Assembly (NCBI RefSeq): GCF_014904705.1
Contig: NZ_JACZCQ010000006.1
Coordinates: forward strand, 434,001 to 498,000
DNA: 64,000 bases
Direction of reading: 5' to 3'
DNA from: Nisaea sediminum
GTDB taxonomy: Bacteria > Pseudomonadota > Alphaproteobacteria > Thalassobaculales > Thalassobaculaceae
Shown piece by piece: positions 48,806 through 56,331 of the stretch. The number at the start of each line of letters is the position of its first letter. Position 1 is the first letter of the stretch. Position numbers and translations under genes: made by a program. Below the pieces are notes generated by a model, which worked only from the letters and a program-made list of their open reading frames with translations, was not told the origin of the DNA and ran no database searches.

Positions 48806-49627
48806 ATGCCGGCGGACGAAACCCCGACCGTCTCCGTTGTGACCACCGCCTACGAGGCCGAGCGCTTCGTCGCGCGGGCGCTGCGTTCGGCGGCGGCGAT
48901 GGAGGGGGACTGGCCGATCGAGATCCTGCTGTTCGACGACGGCTCGACGGACGGCACCGCCGCCGTGGCCGAAGCGCTCAAGGGAGAGCTCCCAAACCTC
49001 ACGATCATCCGCGGCGAGCGCTGCGGCCGTGCCGCCGCCCTCAACCGGACGATCCGGGCCGCGCGAGGAGACCACATCGCCATTCTCGATGCGGACGACA
49101 TCGCACTTCCGAACCGCCTGGCCGTGACCCTGCCGTTGCTGGAGGCCGATCCCGGCCTCGCCATGGCCTGCTCGGAAGCGCTGGTGTTCGAACACGAACC
49201 GCCCGCCCCGCCCCCGGCGGATCCCGCTGCGGTCACCGTGACCGACATCTCCCCGGCGGCGCTCTATGTCTCGAACCGGCTGGTACATTCCACCGTGCTG
49301 TTCCGGCGCACGGCCTGGGACGCGGCAGGCGGATACGACGAGAGCCTCGATATCTGCGTCGATTACAGTTTCTATTTCCGCCTGCTCCGCGTTGGCGGCA
49401 TCCGCCACAGCAGTGCCGTCACCTGCCTGCGCGAGCGCCGGGACGACAGCTATTTCGCGGCGAAGGACCGCCGGGACTACATGAACGCCCTCGCCCGCAT
49501 CCACGCCGAAGCCCGCGCGGGAATGACGATCCCGCTCTGGGCCCAGCTCGCCGCGGCGGCCCGGATGGCGAAGAACGGCGCCGAAGCGCTGGCACATCAG
49601 ATCCGCCCCCGGCAGGGAGTGGCCTGA
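48806..49627 (+). CDS. family 2 glycosyltransferase
   Basis: 273 residues from the ATG at 48806; an in-frame GTG at 48788 is an alternative, and AGAGGA lies three bases before the ATG. GT-A fold: VSVVTTAYEAERFVARALRS at the N-terminus, DDGSTDGT, ILDADDIALPNRLAVTLPLL (the DxD metal site), and a C-terminal acceptor region with WDAAGGYDESLDICVDYSFY. It is predicted to transfer a sugar from a nucleotide donor to a lipid-linked intermediate at the cytoplasmic face. First gene of a six-gene run; the next gene starts three bases after its stop. Confidence 0.88.
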   Translation: MPADETPTVSVVTTAYEAERFVARALRSAAAMEGDWPIEILLFDDGSTDGTAAVAEALKGELPNLTIIRGERCGRAAALNRTIRAARGDHIAILDADDIALPNRLAVTLPLLEADPGLAMACSEALVFEHEPPAPPPADPAAVTVTDISPAALYVSNRLVHSTVLFRRTAWDAAGGYDESLDICVDYSFYFRLLRVGGIRHSSAVTCLRERRDDSYFAAKDRRDYMNALARIHAEARAGMTIPLWAQLAAAARMAKNGAEALAHQIRPRQGVA

Positions 49628-49630
49628 GCC

Positions 49631-50932
49631 ATGGACAACCGGAGGCCCGAGGGTACGGGCACCGAGGACGTGCCGGCGCCCCGGGTGCACCGGTCCATAT
49701 ACCGGAGCGCCATGGAGGCGCGGCGGCTCGGGCAGGCGGCGCCGCTCAGCGTCTCGCTGCTGATGACCATCATCTTCGCCCAGGCACTGGTCACCATTCC
49801 GGCCCAGTTCCGCGTCATCCCCGCGATCTCGCTCGGCGGGTTTCTGTCTCTGCTCTTCGTGCTGCTGCTGGTGATGCATTTCATGATGCGGCCCTACGTG
49901 GTGCGCGAAACGCGCTGGCCGGTCTTCATGTTCCTGCTCTTCACCGCCTGGATCGCCTACGGCTTCATCTTTTACCGGCTGACCGTTCCCGGCATTCAGA
50001 ACACCGTCGTCATCATCTCCAGCATTCTTTCCCTCATCGTCGCCGCCCAGGTTGCGATGAGTATCCGCTCGCCGAGCCGTGCCATCGTGCGTGCGGTTCT
50101 GATCGCGATCTGGATTCCGGCGGTGATCTACGTGCTCGCGATTCCGGTCTTCGGCTTCGGCCATACCGAGATCTTCGCGCCGCGCTCCCTCGCCGGCTTC
50201 CTGCTGATCGGCATCGCCATCCATTGCGGCTACTGGCGGCACGGCTCGCGGAGCGATCTCTGGCTTGCGCTTTTCCTCTACGCCGTCGTGGTGCTCTCGC
50301 TCTCGCGCGCGGCGATGGGAATGGGGCTCGGCGTCTTCGTCCTGGCGCAGATGCGGCTGGACAGCTTTACCGGCTGGGTCCGCCTGATCGCGATCCTCGT
50401 CGCGGCGGTCGGCCTCGCCGCCTTCCTCCTGCTCAATTTCGAGCCGCTGAAGCAGCGTTTCTTCTCGGGAGACCTCTCGGCCGCGGTCGGCGGCGTCAAG
50501 ATCAACACCATGGGCCGGATCGCCGCCTGGACGACGGTGATCAACTCCGCAATGGAGGCACCGATCATCGGCAAGGGTCCGGCCTCGAGTTCCGAGGCCC
50601 TCGAGACATTGCACGCCGGTATCGAGCAGCCTCACAACGACTATCTCAGGATCTGGCACGATTACGGGGTGATCGGACTGCTGCTCTGGTTCGGCGCCTT
50701 CGGCACCATGATGCTCGCCTGCCGGCGGCAATATAAGCGGTTCCAGCAATGGGGCGCGCGCGAGACGTCGCTCGGCGCCGCGACCGGGCTGGCGCAGATC
50801 ACCCTGCTCGCCCTGATGCTGACCGACAATGTGCTGATCTATTTCTACAACATGGTTCCCATCTTCATTCTCTCGGGCCTGGTGCTCGGATCGCTGCCTT
50901 ATGCCCCGTTGCTCCGTCGCTCTGCTCGTTAA
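49631..50932 (+). CDS. Wzy-like O-antigen polymerase/ligase
   Basis: 433 residues, about ten hydrophobic helices. A large hydrophilic loop between late helices (FFSGDLSAAVGGVKINTMG to GIEQPHNDYLRIWHDYG) contains the PHNDYL-type motif typical of the Wzy_C/O-antigen ligase superfamily. In a Wzx/Wzy locus it most likely polymerises repeat units in the periplasm; a ligase role cannot be excluded. It overlaps the next gene by 32 bases. Confidence 0.85.
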   Translation: MDNRRPEGTGTEDVPAPRVHRSIYRSAMEARRLGQAAPLSVSLLMTIIFAQALVTIPAQFRVIPAISLGGFLSLLFVLLLVMHFMMRPYVVRETRWPVFMFLLFTAWIAYGFIFYRLTVPGIQNTVVIISSILSLIVAAQVAMSIRSPSRAIVRAVLIAIWIPAVIYVLAIPVFGFGHTEIFAPRSLAGFLLIGIAIHCGYWRHGSRSDLWLALFLYAVVVLSLSRAAMGMGLGVFVLAQMRLDSFTGWVRLIAILVAAVGLAAFLLLNFEPLKQRFFSGDLSAAVGGVKINTMGRIAAWTTVINSAMEAPIIGKGPASSSEALETLHAGIEQPHNDYLRIWHDYGVIGLLLWFGAFGTMMLACRRQYKRFQQWGARETSLGAATGLAQITLLALMLTDNVLIYFYNMVPIFILSGLVLGSLPYAPLLRRSAR

Positions 50933-52052
50933 TTTCGTGCCGCCCTACCGGGTGGCCCTGCTGCGCGCGCTCGAGCGGGAGGTCCGCCGGCTGACGGTGC
51001 TGGTCTCTACGGAGATGGAGGCGGACCGCCCGTGGCAGGCCCGAAGCGGGGGGCTCGATGTCCGCAGGATTCGGTCGATAACCTTGCCCTACCGGCGCGG
51101 CCATCCGGACGGATTCTCGGAGGACCTGACGGTCCATCTCTCCTGGGACCTGCTACCGCGCCTCGCCTGTCTCGCCCCGGATGTCATGATCAGCAGCGAG
51201 TTCGGTTTGCGCAGCCTGCAGGCAGGTCTCTATCGCCGCCTCGCCGCACTCGCCGGCCGCCGCACCCGGCTGCTGATCTGGGCGACGGTGTCCGAGCAGA
51301 CGGAACGGGGCCGCGGACCATTGCGGTCGGCCCTGAGGCGCCTGATCGCCTTCATGGCGGACGGCGCAGTGACGAACGGGACCTCGGGCGCCCGCTATCT
51401 GGAGACAATCGGATTTCCGTCCGGCCGCATCTTCGCCATCCACCAGTCGACCGATCTCGACCGGTTCGAGAACCTGCCGGAACCCAAGCCCGACCCCGCC
51501 GGCACGCTCCGTCTCGTCTCTGTCGGCAGCCTGATCCCGCGCAAGGGTCTCCGGCCCTTTCTCGTTCGCCTCAAGGCCTGGTGCGCGGCGCATCCGGAAC
51601 GGAAACTGCACTGGCGCCTCGTCGGCGACGGCGGTGAGCGGGAAAGCCTCGAAAGCGCGGACCTGCCGGCGAACCTCGAACTCGAACTGATCGGCAACCG
51701 CCCCTATGAAGCGATCCCGGACCTTCTCGTCGACCGCGATCTTTTCGTCTTTCCGACCCTGGCCGACGAATGGGGTCTCGTGGTGAACGAGGCCATGGCG
51801 GCGGGCCTGCCGGTGCTCGCCAGCCGCCTCTCCCAGGCCGCCGAGGAGATGGTCCGGGAGGGTGAGAACGGCTGGCTGTTCGATCCGCTCGACCCGGCGG
51901 CGACCGATGCCGCGCTTGCCCGCGCCCTCGATGCCCCGCCGCAGGAACGCGCGTCGATGGCGGCGGACGCCCGGCGCACAGCGGCGCGTTTCTCGCACGG
52001 AAATACGCTCCGGCGCATGATCGGAGCCATCGACGCGGTATGGGGCCGATGA
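50901..52052 (+). CDS. family 4 glycosyltransferase (GT-B)
   Basis: 383 residues. The N-terminal half begins MPRCSVALLVNFVPPYRVAL, a usual acceptor-domain opening. The C-terminal half has LVSVGSLIPRKGLRPFLVRL, WRLVGDGGERESL, and the donor-site FVFPTLADEWGLVVNEAMAA (EX7E-type) with GLPVLAS. GT-B retaining enzyme, cytoplasmic, presumably adding one sugar of the repeat unit. Start overlaps the polymerase gene by 32 bases; its stop overlaps the next start in an ATGA (52049-52052). Confidence 0.88.
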   Translation: MPRCSVALLVNFVPPYRVALLRALEREVRRLTVLVSTEMEADRPWQARSGGLDVRRIRSITLPYRRGHPDGFSEDLTVHLSWDLLPRLACLAPDVMISSEFGLRSLQAGLYRRLAALAGRRTRLLIWATVSEQTERGRGPLRSALRRLIAFMADGAVTNGTSGARYLETIGFPSGRIFAIHQSTDLDRFENLPEPKPDPAGTLRLVSVGSLIPRKGLRPFLVRLKAWCAAHPERKLHWRLVGDGGERESLESADLPANLELELIGNRPYEAIPDLLVDRDLFVFPTLADEWGLVVNEAMAAGLPVLASRLSQAAEEMVREGENGWLFDPLDPAATDAALARALDAPPQERASMAADARRTAARFSHGNTLRRMIGAIDAVWGR

Positions 52053-53221
52053 GGATCCTCTTTGCCCATTGCCGCTACCAGCAGGCCGGCGGCGAGGATC
52101 GTGTCGTCGAGGCCGAAATGGCAGCGCTCCGTGACGCGGGACACGAGGTCGCCCTGCTCGAACGCGACAATGCGTCCATCCGCTCGCCGTGGGACGCAGC
52201 CCGGACGGCCTGGCAGCTTCCAGGGACCGAGGCTCTCCGGCACGAGCTGAAAGCCGAGATTGCGGCGGCGGGACCGGACATAATCCATGCCCACAACATC
52301 TTCCCGCTGATCACCGCGTCGCTTTACGATGCCGCGGGCGATCTCGGCATTCCGGTGGTCCAGACCCTGCACAATTACCGCAACATCTGCGCCTCTGCCC
52401 TGCTGATGCGGGACGGACGGATCTGCGAGGATTGCGTCGGCGCCAACCCCTACCGGGCCGTGCTCCACCGCTGCTACCGGAACTCCTATCCCGGGTCCCT
52501 TGCGCTCGCCCGGATGATCGACGTCCACCGGAGGCGCGGCACCTGGCACCACGCAGTCGGCCGTTTCATCGCGCTGACCGACTTCTCCCGCGGCCGCTTC
52601 GTCGCCGGCGGCTTTCCGGCGGGCCGGATCGCCGTGATCGGAAACAGCCCCGGCGCCGCATTCGCGCCCGCACCCGCAAGCGGCCCCCGCGAGGGCGCGC
52701 TCTATATCGGACGGCTCTCGGAGGAGAAAGGCATCGCCGCCTTGCTGAAGATCTGGCGCCGGGACTGGCCGCCGCTCCGGGTCATCGGCGATGGGCCGGA
52801 CCGGCCGGTGCTCGACGCAGCGGTCAGGGAGGGCCGGGCCGTCGCGCTTGGCACGCTCGGTCCGGAGGAGATCGCCGCCGAAATGCGCCACGCCGCGCTC
52901 TCGGTCCTGCCATCGCGCTGCTACGAGAATTTCCCGATGACGCTGGCGGAGGCCTTCGCCTCCGGCCTCCCGGTCGCCGCGTCACGGATCGGCGCTCTTG
53001 GCGAACTGGTCGAGGACGGACGGACGGGGCGCGTGTTCGATCCGTTCGATCCGGCGGAGATGGAAAGCGTCATCGCCGAAACGCTCTCCGATCCGGCCCG
53101 GCTCAGGGACTGGGGCGCGCAGGCAAGACAAAGCTACGAAACCCGTTTCACCGCGGAAAAGACGACAGCCGCGAAGCTTGCGCTCTACGAGGAGCTGATC
53201 TCGGGCAGGGTCGCGGCATGA
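52049..53221 (+). CDS. family 4 glycosyltransferase (GT-B)
   Basis: 390 residues from ATG at 52049 (MRILFAHCRYQQAGGEDRVV), chosen because it forms an ATGA overlap with the previous stop; an in-frame ATG at 52040 would add three residues. The N-terminal GGEDRVV and IIHAHNIFPLITASLYD are typical for GT4. The donor domain has YIGRLSEEKGIAALL, VIGDGPDRPVL, and PSRCYENFPMTLAEAFASGL. A Cys-rich stretch (ICEDCVGANPYRAVLHRCY) lies near the middle, seen in some GT4 enzymes of this type. It overlaps the next gene by four bases. Confidence 0.88.
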   Translation: MRILFAHCRYQQAGGEDRVVEAEMAALRDAGHEVALLERDNASIRSPWDAARTAWQLPGTEALRHELKAEIAAAGPDIIHAHNIFPLITASLYDAAGDLGIPVVQTLHNYRNICASALLMRDGRICEDCVGANPYRAVLHRCYRNSYPGSLALARMIDVHRRRGTWHHAVGRFIALTDFSRGRFVAGGFPAGRIAVIGNSPGAAFAPAPASGPREGALYIGRLSEEKGIAALLKIWRRDWPPLRVIGDGPDRPVLDAAVREGRAVALGTLGPEEIAAEMRHAALSVLPSRCYENFPMTLAEAFASGLPVAASRIGALGELVEDGRTGRVFDPFDPAEMESVIAETLSDPARLRDWGAQARQSYETRFTAEKTTAAKLALYEELISGRVAA

Positions 53222-53994
53222 GCGGCGGAACCCCCACGGTGCCCGTGATTGGCCGGAAGGTCGCCGCCGGGTCGCTCACCACCCTCGGAGAGACCATCCT
53301 CTGTCTCGCCCGAAAGGGAGCGCCGGCCTATGTCTGCGTCGCCGCCACCCATCCCCTGTCGCTGGCGCGCACCGATTCCGCCTTCGCCGCCGTGATGGAC
53401 GGGGCCGCCCTGGTGCTGCCCGACGGCAAGCCGGTGAGCTGGATCCAGCGGCTGAAAGGACACGCCGAGGCGGAACAGGTCGCGGGGCCCGAGATCGCAC
53501 CCTGGCTTGTCGCGCGCGCGGAAGCGGAAGCGCTCCCGGTCTATTTCTTCGGCGGCCTGCCGGACGAACTCGACGCCCTGAAGCGGACATTGTCGGAGAG
53601 GCACCCGCAGCTCCGTGTCGCCGGCTGGGAGTCCCCGCCGAAACTTCCCGAACGGCCGGACTTCGACCCGGAGGTGGCGACCCGGATCAGCGCGAGCGGC
53701 GCGAAGCTGGTCTTCGTCGGGCTCGGCTGCCCGCGCCAGGAATGGTGGATGGCTCGGCACAGCGCCGGGATCGACGCGACGCTGATCGGCATCGGCGCCG
53801 CCTTCAATTTCATGTCGGGGCGGCTGGAACGTGCCCCCGCATGGGTTCGCTCGCTCGGCCTCGAATGGCTGCATCGCCTGCTTGCCGAACCGGGCCGCCT
53901 CGCCCGGCGCTATCTCGTGCACAATACCCGTTTCCTCTGGTTCGCATTGCTCGACCTCTGCGCCCATTGGTGCCGCCGCCGGGGCCGGGTCTGA
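53218..53994 (+). CDS. WecG/TagA/CpsF family (GT26) glycosyltransferase
   Basis: 258 residues from ATG at 53218, in an ATGA overlap with the preceding stop. Family hallmarks in order: VAATHPLSLARTDSAFAAVM, GAALVLPDGKPVSWI, LVFVGLGCPRQEWWM, then GIGAAFNFMSGRLERAPAWV and GLEWLHRLLAEPGRLARRYL. Members transfer N-acetylmannosamine(-uronic acid) or related sugars to lipid-linked GlcNAc. The exact donor here is not determinable. The C-terminal basic-aromatic helix is typical of membrane association. The stop overlaps the next start by one base (TGATG). Confidence 0.9.
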   Translation: MSGGTPTVPVIGRKVAAGSLTTLGETILCLARKGAPAYVCVAATHPLSLARTDSAFAAVMDGAALVLPDGKPVSWIQRLKGHAEAEQVAGPEIAPWLVARAEAEALPVYFFGGLPDELDALKRTLSERHPQLRVAGWESPPKLPERPDFDPEVATRISASGAKLVFVGLGCPRQEWWMARHSAGIDATLIGIGAAFNFMSGRLERAPAWVRSLGLEWLHRLLAEPGRLARRYLVHNTRFLWFALLDLCAHWCRRRGRV

Positions 53995-54908
53995 TGGCGC
54001 GCTATCTCATCACCGGCGGCTGCGGCTTCATCGGCGGCCATCTGGCCCATGCGCTCGTCCGAGAGGGCCACCGGGTGACCGTCCTCGACGATCTCTCCAG
54101 CGGACAGGAGGACAACCTGCCACCGGGGGCCGATCTCGAGCGGGGCTGCGTGACCGACGGCGCGCGGCTTTCAGTGATCGCAAGACAGTGCGACGGCCTC
54201 GTCCATCTCGCCGCCATCGCCTCGGTCGAGGCGGCCGCAGCAAACCCCGATCGGGCCGAGGCAGTCAATCTCGGCGGCACTCGCAATGCCGTCGCCGCGG
54301 CGCGAACGCACGGCATCCCGCTCGTCTACGCATCCTCCGCAGCTGTCTACGGAGACGCCGGTTCCGACCCGGTCGCCGAAACCGCAAAATGCGCGCCGCT
54401 TTCCGCCTATGGCGAGCACAAGCTCAAGAGCGAGAGCGCGGTCCTGACGCTCGGCCCGCGCGCCACGATCATCCGGCCCTTCAACGTCTACGGGCCGCGC
54501 CAGCATCCGGCTTCGCCCTATAGCGGGGTGATCGCGCGGTTCGTTTCCGCCTGCCTTGCCGGCGAGACGATCACGATCAACGGCGAGGGTCACCAGAGCC
54601 GGGATTTCATCTATGTCGGCGATATCGTCCGCCTCTTCCTCGCGGCCATGAGTCGCGATCCGGAGGCAGCGCTGACCGTGAACGGCTGTACCGGACAGGC
54701 GATCAGCATTCTGGAGCTGACGCGGGCCATCGCGGCGGCGTGCGGCGCCGGTCTCAGGCTCAGACACGGCCCGGCACGTCCCGGCGATATCCTCCATTCC
54801 CGCGGAGACCCGCAGCACGCCCTCGATACCCTAGGTTTCCAGGCCGAAGTCAGGCTCGGAGACGGGCTGACGGAAACGGTGGCCTGGCTGCGCGGGGAAG
54901 ATCAGTAG
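53994..54908 (+). CDS. NAD-dependent sugar epimerase/dehydratase (SDR)
   Basis: 304 residues. Rossmann start MARYLITGGCGFIGGHL (GxxGxxG), a DDLSSG segment after beta-2, LVYASSAAVYGD with the catalytic Ser region, and SAYGEHKLKSE with the YxxxK active site. Then IIRPFNVYGPRQHP, usual for UDP-glucose 4-epimerase-like enzymes. It makes a nucleotide-sugar donor for the neighbouring transferases. Last gene of the + operon; its final seven bases overlap the convergent sugar-transferase gene. Confidence 0.9.
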   Translation: MARYLITGGCGFIGGHLAHALVREGHRVTVLDDLSSGQEDNLPPGADLERGCVTDGARLSVIARQCDGLVHLAAIASVEAAAANPDRAEAVNLGGTRNAVAAARTHGIPLVYASSAAVYGDAGSDPVAETAKCAPLSAYGEHKLKSESAVLTLGPRATIIRPFNVYGPRQHPASPYSGVIARFVSACLAGETITINGEGHQSRDFIYVGDIVRLFLAAMSRDPEAALTVNGCTGQAISILELTRAIAAACGAGLRLRHGPARPGDILHSRGDPQHALDTLGFQAEVRLGDGLTETVAWLRGEDQ

Positions 54909-56302
54909 GCGGACCGCCCGGTGCCGACCTCTATAACGGTCAGGGCGAGGATCTTCAGGTCGAAGCCGAGGGACCAGTTCTCGATGTAATAGAGATCGAG
55001 TTCGACGCGGCGGCGCATCTTGTCGACCGTATCGGTCTCGCCGCGGAGCCCGTTGACCTGCGCCCAGCCGGTAATGCCCGGCTTCACCCGGTGGCGGCCG
55101 AGATATCCGTCGATGATCCCGGCATACTGGCGATTGTGGGCGACGGCATGGGGACGCGGGCCGACCAGTGACATGCTGCCGCCGAGCACGTTCAGCAGTT
55201 GCGGCAGCTCGTCGAGGCTCGTGCGCCGCAGGACACGGCCGAGCGCGGTGACACGGGGATCGTCGCGCGTGGCCTGCTTGAGCGTTCCGGCGTCCGCGGA
55301 GCCGGTGCCGTCGTTCCGCATGGTGCGGAACTTCAGCATCGTGAACTCGTCGTTGTTGAAGCCGAAACGGCGCTGGCGGAAGAAAATCGGCCGCCCCGTC
55401 GTCAACAGGACCGCGAGGGCGATCGCAAGCATGGCCGGCGCCAACGCGACGATCATCACGCTTCCGAGCACGATGTCGACAAAGCGCTTCTGCACGCTCG
55501 ACCAACCGCCGATCGGCACGTCCGCGAGTATGATACCGGTCTCTCCCGCGACCCGATCGATACCCAGGACCGGGACGCCGGCGAGATAACCGGGCAGCTG
55601 GAGGCGGATATTGACCGGCTGTTCGCGAAGCCGCGCAAGTGCTGTGCGGAACGCCTTCTCGTCCCCCGGCTCGTAGCACAGCAGCACATCGTCGACCCGT
55701 CCGGCCGCGATGATGCGATGAAGGCTTTCCTCGCTGCCGAAAAGCGGCACGTCCTGGAAATACTCGTTGCCGAGACCGTCGCCCACGAAGCCGCCGACCA
55801 GTCGGGTCGCACCTCCCTGGCCGGCGACCAGGGTGAGGGTCTCCTCTTTGACCAGGCGAGGCGAGCCGAGGACGGCGATACTGGCGGAGAACCAGCCGCT
55901 CCGCCGTACCTTCCGAACCCAGGCCAGCGCGAGGGTCCGCACCGCGACGAGGCCGACGCTGCCGCCGACCACCATCTCCACCAGCCAGAAACGGGAGAAA
56001 TCCTCCGAGATCTTGAAGGCGAACAGCGCGACGATGAAGATCACCATCGTTCCGAGCCAGCAGCGTAGCGACTGCATCGCGTGGATACGTTCGATGTCGC
56101 TGCGGTGGAAGGCGTAACTGCCCTGGTTGCTGCCGCAGATCAGGTAAAGGGCGCAAAGGAACAGTCCGGCGAGGACGTAGCGTTCGGGCAGAACGAAGCT
56201 TCCGTTCCGAACCGCATAGCTGACCACGTTGATGGCGTAGAGGCTGACGGCCTCGAGGATAGCGAGCCAGACGGCGAGCCAGATGAGCGATCTGTTTTGC
56301 AT
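54902..56302 (-). CDS. polyprenyl-phosphate sugar phosphotransferase (WbaP/WcaJ/ExoY type)
   Basis: 466 residues. About four N-terminal membrane helices, a central Rossmann-like region (SIAVLGSPRLVKEETLTLVA), then a membrane segment and the catalytic domain: KRFVDIVLGSVMIVAL, PIFFRQRRFGFNNDEFTMLK, TSLDELPQLLNVLGGSMSLV with GPRPH, and GITGWAQVNGLRGETDT. It starts repeat-unit assembly by moving a sugar-1-phosphate to undecaprenyl phosphate. It follows wzc by 29 bases and is the last gene of the export operon. Confidence 0.93.
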   Translation of the reverse strand: MQNRSLIWLAVWLAILEAVSLYAINVVSYAVRNGSFVLPERYVLAGLFLCALYLICGSNQGSYAFHRSDIERIHAMQSLRCWLGTMVIFIVALFAFKISEDFSRFWLVEMVVGGSVGLVAVRTLALAWVRKVRRSGWFSASIAVLGSPRLVKEETLTLVAGQGGATRLVGGFVGDGLGNEYFQDVPLFGSEESLHRIIAAGRVDDVLLCYEPGDEKAFRTALARLREQPVNIRLQLPGYLAGVPVLGIDRVAGETGIILADVPIGGWSSVQKRFVDIVLGSVMIVALAPAMLAIALAVLLTTGRPIFFRQRRFGFNNDEFTMLKFRTMRNDGTGSADAGTLKQATRDDPRVTALGRVLRRTSLDELPQLLNVLGGSMSLVGPRPHAVAHNRQYAGIIDGYLGRHRVKPGITGWAQVNGLRGETDTVDKMRRRVELDLYYIENWSLGFDLKILALTVIEVGTGRSAY

Positions 56303-56331
56303 CGGTCAGGCCGTCCCGGCCCGTGACGGAC

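Noticed and set aside
52189-53217. Open frame extending the WecG-type gene upstream
   Set aside because: This segment is an Arg/Pro/Gly-rich shadow of the GT4 gene. WecG family homology begins at about 53218.
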